Virus record (IMG/VR): IMGVR_UViG_3300043446_003900
Coordinates: 1-54,161 of that record
Reading direction: 5' to 3' (one strand)
From: a virus
DNA: 54,161 nt
The first letter of the stretch is position 1; each line of letters starts with the position of its first letter. The notes beneath the pieces were generated by a model. The model was given only the letters and a program-made list of their open reading frames with translations, was not told the origin of the DNA and ran no database searches. Of the stretch, positions 10,801 to 19,298 are shown piece by piece. The translations under genes and the position numbers were made by a program.

Positions 10801-11739
10801 AGAAGTATTACTATTTGGACCAAAAAATTCTGCTAACCAATCTTCTGCTTTTGTCTGTTGAGCATCAACAAAACCAGAAGCAGAAGCAGTAAAATTTTGA
10901 AAATTAGCAATTGCACTTGGCTCTGGTCCACCCCAAATAGATGCTTTAAAATTTTTTACTTCCGGGCATTCTGGACGGGCACAGAAAAATGCTTCATAAC
11001 CAAGAATTTGATCAATAATTCCATTTACTTGCCCTACAATGTTGATTACTCCACCCAGAACATCTCCAAGTTGATTTAAAAATGGTTGAATAGACTCTTC
11101 TATTTCTAATGAAAGTCTATTCATCATAGCATTTAAATAATTTTGAACCGCACATAGTGGAGTTTGTATAATTTGACCAACTAAAGAATATAAAAAATCT
11201 CCGGCAAAATCAACTAACCCATCAATAATATCATCAAATGAACATGCGAGTTGCTCTATCAATGTTTGTAAAACACCTTCTTTGATTTGCTTGGTTCTGG
11301 GAGTTAAAAAAGATTCTAACGCTTTATCAATTAACTCCCTAATTTTATTTAATATCCAATTTCTAATTCTCTGAATTAAAGTTTTTAAAATAGATGCAAT
11401 TGCTTCAGATACTTTTGTTATTTCTCCTGCAATATTTTGAATCATATTAATTGATCCAACAATATAAACATTACTATATTGTTGTATACCTCTCAATAAA
11501 GTAAAAAAGTTATTTAATGTTACGCTAAGATCACCTAATATACCTTCACCACAAGGATCTCCTAGATTCCAAGAATAATTAGATAAAAGTTTAAAATTTT
11601 CATATGAAGATGTTGCAAAATAATGTTGGGTTTTGCCATAAAAAGTATCATTTATTTTCACATTATAATCAATTCCACTTAAATCTTTCCAATAATTCGG
11701 AAGATCAGAATTATACGCATTTGGAATTAACTCTGCCAT
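7831..11739 (-). CDS. Large multidomain virion protein with Calx-beta-like domains
   Basis: This 1302-residue protein is unlike any T4 protein I know but sits between gp5 OB-fold and the spike. Residues 1-260 are largely helical and hydrophobic. Residues about 430-680 hold two copies of a domain ending in GSLPNTSIVVENGGDDWNDY, partly encoded by identical DNA. Ig-like stretches follow (about 720-920). A Pro/Ala linker at about 930-953 leads to two Calx-beta-like domains (about 957-1050 and 1082-1180), each with a YYEII/FYEII-LFGSV core and a DNxLTGxFxI strand. Repeats of the form NPGNNY/GGSDYTSPP occur at residues around 350, 700 and 1200. It starts 5 bp after gp5. It is presumably a baseplate-associated or tail-tip adhesion protein; no catalytic motif is seen. 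Confidence 0.7.
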   Translation of the reverse strand: MAELIPNAYNSDLPNYWKDLSGIDYNVKINDTFYGKTQHYFATSSYENFKLLSNYSWNLGDPCGEGILGDLSVTLNNFFTLLRGIQQYSNVYIVGSINMIQNIAGEITKVSEAIASILKTLIQRIRNWILNKIRELIDKALESFLTPRTKQIKEGVLQTLIEQLACSFDDIIDGLVDFAGDFLYSLVGQIIQTPLCAVQNYLNAMMNRLSLEIEESIQPFLNQLGDVLGGVINIVGQVNGIIDQILGYEAFFCARPECPEVKNFKASIWGGPEPSAIANFQNFTASASGFVDAQQTKAEDWLAEFFGPNSNTSQSPGDCYTGVFKCGIPQVVIFGGGGSGAAANAVVNQIGEVIGVNLLNGGSDYTSPPFVSIVDPGGCGINASALAVLCPKPSSSKKSKKIVGYNGPGVYLNLINSTNSTAVTGWNGPGIYLDLTSATPIDSAGTVVVTFTLTKEAAFIYSVNIPGTTISGAKIPPLPYPSTNNVPVQISMNLKSGEVYGPIVKTGDPGTLYVGDQVVSGVNNSGSLPNTSIVVENGGDDWNDYVISTNEGFFASYVTPPTAPTTTTSTAPINVLFTTTGSETGYAVNLPVSKTKNETLTGPGFSGNKVQRLVNLVPGKIYGPLSVSSGSGALYIGNEKVNKILTSGSLPNTSIVVENGGDDWNDYILSTSHGFFERFTTSPNSKKSLPPKKKGKSICNINVINPGNNYSSATATATSGSPVIQIFTGSPNPVDTNNTITLNWSIVNATSASLNVSGFNNIPLIGSASVLVNPTFPSGKKQTTVTYTITAVKNEQNSAPQIVTKDFILTVNDPVKGSLIPTSPPVINTNTPTINNFTANPTNVTVGQIVKLDWDTTDAIDCSLSATGFKNPLTGYTSIPADGSLSFVMPVDIPFPSSGNATIEYELTANNPYSSGPKTTNQKVSISVSPLPAPPPAPPAPAPPAPAPPAPPAPIAGAFNCVPSTFFPNEGDTVNFTVTSTDPADVGIFYYEIISLFGSVTDSDFTDNTLTGSFTINNISPGNNSGTFSKTISKDALTEVSEQFNVLIKRIPNVPALVATSGGITITDTSLSQLPPVQILPSPGKFICTPSKTVVSEGDIIDFEVKVSDPADNGSYFYEIIGLFGSVTASDFTDNSLTGNFVISNNVGTFSKIISADLTTERQEEFYVKIKKDLLKPDYVVSSVSITINDTSIGTPAVAVINTVTPINPGNNYPPNTTITAGGGSILTPVISPNGSIVAVNVINPGYGFTRVPEIEINNREGLGAKFRVNLDFIPLDQFLKENNLKSIDPAKLVRIIDCVSR
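9739..9802. repeat. 64-bp direct repeat, copy A
   Basis: Identical to 10105-10168. Both lie in the duplicated domains of the 1302-residue virion protein. Confidence 0.85.
10105..10168. repeat. 64-bp direct repeat, copy B
   Basis: Identical to 9739-9802; encodes the NTSIVVENGGDDWNDY segment of the first duplicated domain. Confidence 0.85.
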
Positions 11740-11744
11740 ATTTT

Positions 11745-12236
11745 TTAATCTCTACCAGGAAATAAGTTTTCGGAAGGAACTGTTGGTTTTTCGGAAGGTC
11801 CTTGTCCAGAAGATAATTGATATGGTTGTGCAGTTATTGTACCCCAATAATTTAAAGTTGTTTTAAATTCTGTACTTTTTTGAGATTTTTGATCTGATAA
11901 CGTGCATTCATACCCAGGATTAGATCTACCAATTACTCCAAGAATTAAAGGTCTTTCACAGTCATCATCTAAAAATATTCCCATTACCCATTCACCACCT
12001 ATAATAGCTGTTGATCCTTTATTTAGTGTTCCTTGAGAAGAAGGTTTTAAAATAATTGCCCAAGGCAAGTCCTCATCAGCAAGAATATTACCTTCTTTTG
12101 GATGATATCCAACTATCCTAACCTGAACCCTATCACCCCACATAATAGAATCTGTTTTATTATCCGTTTGTCCTAGTGGAACTTGTCCTACCCACCATTT
12201 TGGTGAATTTTTACCAAAAAACCCTGGTTTAAACAT
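11745..12236 (-). CDS. 5: gp5-like baseplate hub OB-fold subunit, no lysozyme domain
   Basis: This 163-residue protein matches the N-terminal OB-fold of T4 gp5. It has WWVGQVP near the start, a GDRVQVRIVGYHP strand, DLPWAIILKPSSQG and GEWVMGIFLDDDCERPLILG, a typical gp5/VgrG-type OB core. T4 gp5 is 575 residues and continues into a lysozyme domain and a beta-helix; both are absent here. A separate beta-helix protein lies at 7247-7831, and cell-wall hydrolase-like domains lie in the protein at 13551-16139. It is packed between a gp27-like candidate and the 1302-residue virion protein with 5-bp gaps, consistent with a hub operon. The OB-fold assignment is strong; the hub position is inferred from T4. 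Confidence 0.82.
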   Translation of the reverse strand: MFKPGFFGKNSPKWWVGQVPLGQTDNKTDSIMWGDRVQVRIVGYHPKEGNILADEDLPWAIILKPSSQGTLNKGSTAIIGGEWVMGIFLDDDCERPLILGVIGRSNPGYECTLSDQKSQKSTEFKTTLNYWGTITAQPYQLSSGQGPSEKPTVPSENLFPGRD

Positions 12237-12241
12237 TATTT

Positions 12242-13549
12242 CTATATTTTTCCTCCACTTGTATATATTCCATAAGTATCACGAATCAAAGTAAGAGAAG
12301 TAAAAGATCTTTCAGAATTAAATTCATGGCACAAATGAAGAATTAAATATTTTCCACTTTGAGATTCATCTATTGATCCAGAATTTTTACTACTTGCTGT
12401 TATTTTTTCAAATTCGCAAGTAATCACATTCCCTGCTCTTAATTTTGGATTACATGGAATAATAATATTTAAAACTTGACTTATCAAAAGATTATATCTC
12501 ATTGAAGAAACCGCAAGATATTGGCGAGGATCATTATTAAGATTTAAACTTAATCCCTTTTCCATATTACCAGTATCTAAAATAAAATTATGTGTTCTGG
12601 TAAAAACACTTTTATCTGAGTTTGGATATAAATCAGATGAATATTCTTGATCTCCTCCAAGAACTTTTATTTTAGATCCTTTTATATTCGTAAAAATTTC
12701 TTCATACTTTCCAGTTGAAAGATCTAAGAATACATTTTTAGATCTTAAACCTCCAGATCTAAGTAAATCAAGAAGATTTTGATCCTTCACAAATTCTGGT
12801 GGAGTTAAAATTCTATAATCATTATTATCATTATCTATACTTGAATTTGCAACATTATAATATTGATAAGTTTCTACCGAAGGGGAAGATACTAAACTAT
12901 CTACTGATTTATAATTAAAACCATCCTGGGTCTCCCAAAAAAAATATCCTGCAGTTCCATTTACAGGTATAGATTTTGGACATAATGATAATATAAGATC
13001 AAATGGTCTTTTTCCATTTCCAGGAAATGCAGCAGAATTTTGTGTGGGTTCTACTTCCATTATTTTATTGGAAGGTATCTTTAAATCATTAGAAAGTATT
13101 TGAGATACTGATTTTGATATATTATTATAATACTTAGAGTAAATGTTTGCATTTTCATTATTAACAGCATATTTTGAAATTAAATTTAAAGCAACAACTT
13201 GTTTAGTAGATTCTTGAGATGGAGAAGGTTTAGAATTAACTATAAGAGGATATGAAGTAAAATCTAAATTTCCAAGTTTACTTTCAATTTTAAATGAAAC
13301 TTCTTCATCACCACTTCCTCTTATTGGCAGTGAAGATACTATGGTTCCATATCTTTCTTGAATGTCCTGTGCTTTTTCCGCTTGTATTGCATTTCCAGAA
13401 TCTACAAAAACTATTTTTGCTGTTATATGTGGAGAAAACAAACTTTCATAATAACTAAAATTAACAGTTCTGCCTTCTAAAGAAACTTCTTTTCCTTTCT
13501 TACGAACTGTAATCTCTGAATATTTGGAAGATTTTGCAGCGTTTAACAT
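12242..13549 (-). CDS. Baseplate hub protein, gp27-like candidate
   Basis: This 435-residue protein opens with a beta-rich segment (EITVRKKGKEVSLEGRTVNF, then SPHITAKIVFVD) in the style of tail-hub proteins. It continues through a middle with an AGYFFWETQDGFNYKSVDSL motif, which resembles the second tube-like domain of gp27/gpD-type hubs. The C-terminus (LRAGNVITCEFEKI, then GKYLILHLCHEFNSERSFTS) resembles the second barrel of such hubs, where a late-control-D-like strand pair ends the fold. It is directly upstream of gp5 OB-fold, the partner of gp27 in T4. Sequence similarity to T4 gp27 itself cannot be shown by eye, so the name is a hypothesis from order and fold impression. Confidence 0.55.
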   Translation of the reverse strand: MLNAAKSSKYSEITVRKKGKEVSLEGRTVNFSYYESLFSPHITAKIVFVDSGNAIQAEKAQDIQERYGTIVSSLPIRGSGDEEVSFKIESKLGNLDFTSYPLIVNSKPSPSQESTKQVVALNLISKYAVNNENANIYSKYYNNISKSVSQILSNDLKIPSNKIMEVEPTQNSAAFPGNGKRPFDLILSLCPKSIPVNGTAGYFFWETQDGFNYKSVDSLVSSPSVETYQYYNVANSSIDNDNNDYRILTPPEFVKDQNLLDLLRSGGLRSKNVFLDLSTGKYEEIFTNIKGSKIKVLGGDQEYSSDLYPNSDKSVFTRTHNFILDTGNMEKGLSLNLNNDPRQYLAVSSMRYNLLISQVLNIIIPCNPKLRAGNVITCEFEKITASSKNSGSIDESQSGKYLILHLCHEFNSERSFTSLTLIRDTYGIYTSGGKI

Positions 13550-13550
13550 T

Positions 13551-16139
13551 TTATACTAAACCTCGTACTATTATAGATTGTTGATTATTTACTACTTCTT
13601 TTGAAGAATATGTAGATCTTTGTTTAACTGGGAATGGTATAGGAACTGGTGGTCCTGAAGTAATAATTGGTTGTTGTGCAATAATAATTGTTTGTTCAAA
13701 TTCCTCTTGATCAAATTGTAAATTATTTTTGACCAACTTATTAGGTTCAATTAAATTTGAAGCACTAGAAATTTGATTGCTTTGACTTTTTACCCTCTCA
13801 AGTCGTTTGTAAAATTCATCTTTTGTTATTCTATCTCCATTTTCATCATAATACTTATCTTCAGGCAATCCAATAACATTTCTACCTTTTTCATAAGTTC
13901 CAACTCCAGGTATTTTAACTTTTTCTCCACTTCCAGGTTTAGAATTAATTACTGTTTTTAATCTATCTAAATTTTCTTGTTTGATTACAGGATCAATTTT
14001 TGGTTTAACATCTGGTTTTTCAATTTGAGAAAGAGGTGTTGATTTTGATCCTTCAGTTAAATGTCCAACAAATCCTTTTGTTCCTAATAGTTGCGCCCTA
14101 TATCCAAATCCATCAGGATGATATTTAACTGGACCAACAGGAATGGGAATATCAGTAGCACCTAATGCAACAATGTCAATTCCACCCCAGGAACTTTCCA
14201 TTGATCTTGATATATGAGCATTTTGTTCTGCAAGAATAAGATTTTGTATTTGACTATCAGTTAATCTTTCTCTAGAAGGATCATAAATTCTGTTAACATC
14301 AAGATTACTCAACACAAATCTTGTTTTTCTGGCAATTAAAGCTTTTACAACTCTAAAAGCGGCTCTTCTAGAATCAACTAATCCTTGATTAGATTGTTTA
14401 CCAACATATGCTAGAGTTTTAGGATCTAATAATTCCATAGGTCCAATATGCATATGAGGTCCTGTAGATCTTCCTGTACTTCCTTGAAAAGCTGTATTTT
14501 TACCCTTTAATTCCGTTGGAGTATATGGAGTAATTACCTCACCTTCAATAATAGTAGGGACATTTGCTGGTTTTAATTTACCTTTTCTAAATTCTTCAAT
14601 TTGAGCACCTTTTGGTTCAAATCCAAAAATGTGACCATTCCTTGTTACTTCAGTATCATCTGCTAGTTGATTATATGATTTGTTTTCTGTTGAAGTTGAT
14701 CTAAAACTATCCCTTGGACCAATAAAAGTTTTTGCTGATGATTGCTTACTGGGGTCTAAAATTGCTGCCGCCGATACATCCAATTGTTGTGGAGTTTTTC
14801 CATTCTTTTTAACAAAAGCAACAGCACTTTCTCTGTCCACAATTTTTCCCCAAGCAGATGGTCCACCATATCTCATAACTGGAGTATATTGTGAAGGTGC
14901 CAATAATGCGGATCTTATGCTTCCACCAGTCTTCCAAGGATCTCCTGGAGCACCAACACGATTATAAGTTACTTGAGCAACATCAGCATATCCTTGTTGA
15001 TTTATACCTTCATATAGAGCAACAGTTGATAATAACCAAAAGTCAGAACTATCACTTTTTACTACTTCACCTTCAAGAGGTATTTCATTACCTTCTTTTC
15101 CACCACCACCCCCACCACCTTTTTTATTATCACCCATCAATGACTTCAAATTTTTAAAATTTTCAATTAATTTTTCAAAGAGATTATTATTATTTTCTTG
15201 AATTTTTATATCAGTAAATTTTGCCACAGTATTTGACTTATACTTATCAAAAGATTCTGCTGATTTTATTGCTTTTCTTCCACTTGGAGTTCCGCCGGGT
15301 TTAGCAAAAGTTCTTGTGTTAATAGATTTTTTATTGGATTCAGTATTAGGTACTTTTTGTACCGTTCCACCTTTTGCAAAAGATTGTATTGGAATTGATG
15401 GAGGAGCTAATGGTGAAGGTAACGCTGGTGCTGGGGTTGGAGATCTTGGTCCAGAATTATACCTATTAATATTTTCTTTTCCGCGCTTAATAACTTCCTT
15501 AACTGAACTGCCTTTTTTTAAAGCTGCCATTCCACCACCAGATTTAAAAGAAGAATAATCTGGATTATTTACTGTTGGTGGGGGAGGACCAATAATTACA
15601 TTTCCAATTACTCCTAATAAATTATTTTCTATACCAGTAAGAAGTGAATCAATATTATTAATTAAGTCTTCTATGTCCTTTCTTTGCTTCGGAGTATTTT
15701 CATAAACAGAATCACTTATCATTTTAACAACATCAATAAGAGACTTTAATCCATTTCCAACGTTTTTAATAGTTTCTTTTATACCGTTTATAATCCATGG
15801 ATTTTTACCAAAAAATTCTTGAAGACCTTTAATAATTTTAGGAAGTTGATTAATCAATAATCCCATCAAAACAAGAGCAAAAAATTCTTTAATTTTATCA
15901 AAAATGCTCATAGGTGTGCTAATAAGTCTAGATTTTACAAACTCAATTGCTCTACTTATTTTAGATGGAGGTTTTTCTATACTCTGCTCTTTATCTGATC
16001 TTTTTTGATTTATAAATTGATTTCTAACAAAAGAATTTTCATCTGACCTAATCTTCTTTAATCTTTTATTGTTAGAAACTAAAGCACTTTGTATATTAGT
16101 AGAATTTAACTTTAATCTTTTTATTTGTTTTAAATCCAT
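13551..16139 (-). CDS. Tail/baseplate protein with SleB-like cell-wall hydrolase domain
   Basis: This is an 862-residue protein. Residues 1-75 are charged and likely coiled coil. Residues about 76-120 are a hydrophobic module (SIFDKIKEFFALVLMGLLIN) shared with the gene upstream. Low-complexity Pro/Ser stretches and an AKGGTV segment follow. At about residue 369 a SleB/CwlJ-type domain begins: ALYEG with the candidate catalytic Glu, ADVAQVTYNRV, then SIRSALLAPSQYTPV, ending near GHIFGFEPKG (about 505). Near residue 562 is STGPHMHIGP, which resembles the last metal-binding motif of M23 (LytM) endopeptidases, but I cannot see the other M23 ligands. It therefore probably carries the tail-associated peptidoglycan-cleaving activity that is missing from gp5. 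It starts 3 bp after its upstream neighbour. Confidence 0.72.
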   Translation of the reverse strand: MDLKQIKRLKLNSTNIQSALVSNNKRLKKIRSDENSFVRNQFINQKRSDKEQSIEKPPSKISRAIEFVKSRLISTPMSIFDKIKEFFALVLMGLLINQLPKIIKGLQEFFGKNPWIINGIKETIKNVGNGLKSLIDVVKMISDSVYENTPKQRKDIEDLINNIDSLLTGIENNLLGVIGNVIIGPPPPTVNNPDYSSFKSGGGMAALKKGSSVKEVIKRGKENINRYNSGPRSPTPAPALPSPLAPPSIPIQSFAKGGTVQKVPNTESNKKSINTRTFAKPGGTPSGRKAIKSAESFDKYKSNTVAKFTDIKIQENNNNLFEKLIENFKNLKSLMGDNKKGGGGGGGKEGNEIPLEGEVVKSDSSDFWLLSTVALYEGINQQGYADVAQVTYNRVGAPGDPWKTGGSIRSALLAPSQYTPVMRYGGPSAWGKIVDRESAVAFVKKNGKTPQQLDVSAAAILDPSKQSSAKTFIGPRDSFRSTSTENKSYNQLADDTEVTRNGHIFGFEPKGAQIEEFRKGKLKPANVPTIIEGEVITPYTPTELKGKNTAFQGSTGRSTGPHMHIGPMELLDPKTLAYVGKQSNQGLVDSRRAAFRVVKALIARKTRFVLSNLDVNRIYDPSRERLTDSQIQNLILAEQNAHISRSMESSWGGIDIVALGATDIPIPVGPVKYHPDGFGYRAQLLGTKGFVGHLTEGSKSTPLSQIEKPDVKPKIDPVIKQENLDRLKTVINSKPGSGEKVKIPGVGTYEKGRNVIGLPEDKYYDENGDRITKDEFYKRLERVKSQSNQISSASNLIEPNKLVKNNLQFDQEEFEQTIIIAQQPIITSGPPVPIPFPVKQRSTYSSKEVVNNQQSIIVRGLV

Positions 16140-16142
16140 ATT

Positions 16143-18371
16143 TTATACACCTATCATACCAAGATCGTATGGTGTTGAGAATATATAAGGATTACCAAGA
16201 TCAAAAGAAGGTATTGCAGGAACTTGTGTTAAAGATCCATTAGAAAATTCTGGAATTTTTACATTATTAGCATTTGATGCCAAATTAATCGGTGGAATTT
16301 GATAAGGTATAATATTTGTTCTTCTAGTTGGTTTAAAGTTTTTAACAGGTATTTCTTTTTGTTTTGGTACGACATATTGACTTATTGTTTTTTCTACATT
16401 AAAAATTGATTGAGATTGTGATTTCCAAGAATCTACTGGAAGTGTTAATGGATTCTGTGGTAATTTTATTTCTGGTTGAGTATTTGGGGTGGGTTGAGGA
16501 GAAAAGGGGCGTGAACCAGGAATAGTATCACCAGGTTTATAAGGTTGTCCTGTAGGTTGTCCTGTGGGTGGTGGTGTTGTTGTAGGTTGTCCTGTAGGTT
16601 GTCCTGTAGGTTGTGTTGTAGGTTGTCCTGTAGGTTGTGTTGTAGGTTGTGTTGTAGGTTGTGTTGTAGGTTGTCCTGTAGGTTGTGTTGTAGGTTGTCC
16701 TGTAGGTTGTGTTGTAGGTTGTGTTGTAGGTTGTGTTGTAGGTTGTTGTTGTTCTGGAGTAGAATATCTTCCATATCCACCAGTTTCTTGAAATGTTCCA
16801 AATGCACTTTTTGGAATATTTTTTAATTTCTCTTTTCTAATTAATCCATTCAATTCTTTATTAAATTGATCTAATAATCTTCCAAATCTTTCAGAAGTTG
16901 AAAGTTGTCTAAAATTATTCTTTTCTTGCAAATCAACTGATTCTTTAAATGTCATCCATAATTTTCCAGCATGATCATTAATATCTTTTAATAATGGTCT
17001 GAAAAGCATTGCTGCAGATGATCGTATAACTTCTTCATTAGGAGCAAGCATAGCGGGAACACTATCAACATTTCCAGATCCAGGTCCACCAACTGTTCCC
17101 CCAGAAGAAAAAGTAGGAAGAAGAGAGCAAGTATCACACTTTTTACTACTATTTTCTTTAAATTGAATTGGTGTCTTTGGAATTGTTCCACCTTCCGCAG
17201 CATGTTGAACTCCAGGTTTATAATTTGGAATATAATCATTAAATCCAGGTGATTTTTGAGATACACCAATAGGTTCAAAAGACTTTCGAATTTCAACAAG
17301 TGCCGAAAAAATTGCAAACCACACAGCAGGATCTTGCCACCAGGGTTTTTGTTGTTGTGTAGGTGTTGTTGGAAATAGTGGTTGTGGTTGTGGTTGTTGT
17401 GGTCGTTGTGGTTGTTGTGGTCGTTGTGTTTGTGGTGGATTTACTGGTTTTACTGGTGGTGCTGGTACTACTGGAGGTATTGTTACTGGAGGTGTTACTG
17501 TTGGTGGGATGCCAGGTTGCTCAGGAAGCATTGACCTGATTGTATTCGCAAGAATTCCAGTAGCGATCAATTTTTTAATAACTTCAATAGCAAATTCAGG
17601 CGCTGTTTTTAAACAATTTAATATAGCTTTACAGTCAATTCCCCCAGCACCAGAAGTTTTTGCTTTTCTGAGATTATCCCACCCACCTTTTAATAAATCA
17701 ACACCTTTCCGTAATCCATTTACAATCCTATAAACTTTATATAAAAATCCTAATAATTTACCAAGGACTAAAATACGAACAATCCATCTCCAATGTTCAG
17801 CAATAAAACTAAAAAACTTTCCTACTTTTTCACGATTTTCTGGAACTTCTAACCATTTCCATGCACTGTTTACAAGAATTCCAGTTAAAAGAATACTAAA
17901 AAATTGAAGTATTTTATCAAAAATAGATTTAGCAGGTTCAGTTACTTTACTAAAAGCTTGTCCAATTTTTTCATTAATTTTATTGGATGATTCAATAGAT
18001 TTTTCTTTTGCGGATATTTTTTGTTTTTGAACAGATAATTTTGAATTTGCTAAAGTTTGTTTTTTTTCTGTTATTCTATTAGCAAAGTCAAGAGAAAGTT
18101 GTTTTTGTATTTCAACTAAAATTCTATTAGTTTCTACAAGAGTAGAATTTATAATTTTATCATTTTTAGTTGACTGATTTACCTGTGTCTTCAGTAAATC
18201 AGTCTCTTGTGTAAGATTTTTTTGTTTTGGTTGGAAAAAATTAAAACTAGATGTTTTAAATTTTTGATTTATTATTTCCGGAATGCTAGAAAAAACAGAG
18301 GAAGAAAAAGATCTCTTCCCTATTTTAGGTACTGATGGCGATTTAAAAAATGGTTGTTCTCCTAATGCCAC
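16143..18371 (-). CDS. Tape-measure/hub-like tail protein with PTTQ repeats
   Basis: This 742-residue protein starts with GTG at 18371, abutting the stop of the small gene upstream. Residues 30-140 are predicted coiled coil (many Lys, Gln, Ser). Hydrophobic segments follow at about 151-175 ([20 protein letters not shown]), 190-225 and 265-285. A Pro/Gln-rich linker precedes a segment with [10 protein letters not shown] and [20 protein letters not shown] (about 426-444), typical of C-terminal parts of tape-measure proteins. Residues about 541-610 are tandem PTTQ/PTGQ repeats. In T4 the position after gp26-gp51 holds gp27-gp28-gp29, with gp29 the tape measure. Length regulation of the tail is inferred from these features and from order, not from direct homology. 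Confidence 0.6.
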   Translation of the reverse strand: MALGEQPFFKSPSVPKIGKRSFSSSVFSSIPEIINQKFKTSSFNFFQPKQKNLTQETDLLKTQVNQSTKNDKIINSTLVETNRILVEIQKQLSLDFANRITEKKQTLANSKLSVQKQKISAKEKSIESSNKINEKIGQAFSKVTEPAKSIFDKILQFFSILLTGILVNSAWKWLEVPENREKVGKFFSFIAEHWRWIVRILVLGKLLGFLYKVYRIVNGLRKGVDLLKGGWDNLRKAKTSGAGGIDCKAILNCLKTAPEFAIEVIKKLIATGILANTIRSMLPEQPGIPPTVTPPVTIPPVVPAPPVKPVNPPQTQRPQQPQRPQQPQPQPLFPTTPTQQQKPWWQDPAVWFAIFSALVEIRKSFEPIGVSQKSPGFNDYIPNYKPGVQHAAEGGTIPKTPIQFKENSSKKCDTCSLLPTFSSGGTVGGPGSGNVDSVPAMLAPNEEVIRSSAAMLFRPLLKDINDHAGKLWMTFKESVDLQEKNNFRQLSTSERFGRLLDQFNKELNGLIRKEKLKNIPKSAFGTFQETGGYGRYSTPEQQQPTTQPTTQPTTQPTGQPTTQPTGQPTTQPTTQPTTQPTGQPTTQPTGQPTGQPTTTPPPTGQPTGQPYKPGDTIPGSRPFSPQPTPNTQPEIKLPQNPLTLPVDSWKSQSQSIFNVEKTISQYVVPKQKEIPVKNFKPTRRTNIIPYQIPPINLASNANNVKIPEFSNGSLTQVPAIPSFDLGNPYIFSTPYDLGMIGV
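16545..16750. repeat. Tandem repeats encoding PTTQ/PTGQ
   Basis: A 12-bp unit recurs many times as GTTGTAGGTTGT or CCTGTAGGTTGT on the plus strand. It encodes the low-complexity tract of the tape-measure-like protein and is liable to change length by slippage. Confidence 0.85.
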
Positions 18372-18539
18372 TTACTGCCTCTGTTTTGCGTTTTCTTCCT
18401 CAATATATTGTTGTAAAAGAGATACATAAACTTCTCTTTCCCAGGGAATCATATTATCAAGTTCAGTCAAAGAATATTTATGATGCTGCATTAAAGAAAA
18501 ATTAATTTTGTAATATGCCTCAAGACTAGTATGAGACAT
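18372..18539 (-). CDS. 51: Small gp51-like baseplate hub assembly protein
   Basis: This is a 55-residue gene between gp26-like and the tape-measure-like gene. It begins with ATG at 18539, two bases after the gp26-like stop, and its TAA directly abuts the GTG of the next gene. The protein starts MSHTSLEAYYKINFSL and contains the conserved-looking block NMIPWEREVYVSLLQQYIEE near its end. An aromatic 'PWER' followed by an amphipathic helix is typical of small phage tail-assembly chaperones. In T4 gene 51 (hub assembly catalyst) directly follows gene 26, so position supports the name. The protein is far shorter than T4 gp51, so it could also be an unrelated assembly chaperone. Confidence 0.65.
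   Translation of the reverse strand: MSHTSLEAYYKINFSLMQHHKYSLTELDNMIPWEREVYVSLLQQYIEEENAKQRQ
18490..18539 (-). other. Start region of the gp51-like gene
   Basis: ATG at 18539 follows the gp26-like stop by two bases (TAG-TA-ATG). No strong SD; translation is probably coupled to gp26. Confidence 0.4.
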
Positions 18540-18541
18540 TA

Positions 18542-19264
18542 CTAACTGAAAAAACTTGCTAGTCCCTCCAATACAATTTCATTATCCTTTTTAGTTTTTG
18601 GATTTTTAACAACTACAGTATGAGTTAGTTTTGGCATAGACGTAAAGAAAGACTCAATTTCTTTAAATTGTTTTGTATTCATTTGTTCAATAAATTCCAC
18701 TAATTCTTGTTTGGTGCAATCTGATGCAGACCAACAATCCTCTGGAGTATATACCATATCAATACATGAAACTATCATATTTAAAGATTTATCAACATCA
18801 ACATTAGTTTGCTGAAATTCAAAATTATTTTCAACAAATTGTTCCAATGAAGGATATTTCATTTTCATAGATAAATTATCATCAATTTTAATGATGTTAG
18901 AATGATTTTTTTCTTTATGAACTTTAATGGTATCTAAATTAATTTCAGTGGATACTTGAGTTTCCCCATCATCTGGGCAAGTTACATTAACTTCTATTTT
19001 TTCGCCAATAGATTTTGCCCTGATATTTAAAAATAGATATTCAATATCAAAAGTAGCAAGTTCTGATATATTTACACCTTTTGTTTGAATACATTCACTT
19101 AATATTTGAACAATAGAATCTGTGATTGATTTCATATCTTCAGACTCTAATGCCATAATTAATATTTTTTCTTCTCTCACTAAAAATGGACGATATTTAA
19201 TTTTTTTACCAGTAGACGGAATTTCTAATTCATAAGTTGGTGTAGTAATTTTCGGTAAAGGCAT
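18542..19264 (-). CDS. 26: gp26-like baseplate hub subunit (T4 baseplate family)
   Basis: This 240-residue protein begins MPLPKITTPTYELEIPSTGK and has KYRPFLVREEKILIMALES, a segment typical of the T4_baseplate family (T4 gp26). It continues with a domain reading VNVTCPDDGETQVSTEINL. T4 gp26 is 208 residues, so the size is in range. In T4 gp26 is needed for hub assembly, perhaps as a chaperone. The gene follows the gp54-like gene with a 30-bp gap. A CATAAATA late-promoter-like box sits 28 bp upstream of the start, inside the end of the gp54-like gene, so it may be transcribed separately as well as by read-through. Confidence 0.8.
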   Translation of the reverse strand: MPLPKITTPTYELEIPSTGKKIKYRPFLVREEKILIMALESEDMKSITDSIVQILSECIQTKGVNISELATFDIEYLFLNIRAKSIGEKIEVNVTCPDDGETQVSTEINLDTIKVHKEKNHSNIIKIDDNLSMKMKYPSLEQFVENNFEFQQTNVDVDKSLNMIVSCIDMVYTPEDCWSASDCTKQELVEFIEQMNTKQFKEIESFFTSMPKLTHTVVVKNPKTKKDNEIVLEGLASFFS

Positions 19265-19291
19265 AATTCCCTAATACAATTCAGTTATGAT

Positions 19292-19298
19292 TATTTAT
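19292..19298 (-). promoter_or_regulatory. ATAAATA late-promoter-like box
   Basis: Minus-strand ATAAATA, preceded by C, at 19298-19292, 28 bp upstream of the gp26-like start and overlapping the end of the gp54-like gene. Confidence 0.5.

Noticed and set aside
13551-16139. Complete M23 endopeptidase domain
   Set aside because: Only the terminal HxH-like motif (HMH) is visible; the preceding His and Asp ligands were not found.
16545-16826. Cys-rich plus-strand frames
   Set aside because: Antisense to the PTTQ repeats of the tape-measure-like gene; another repeat artefact.
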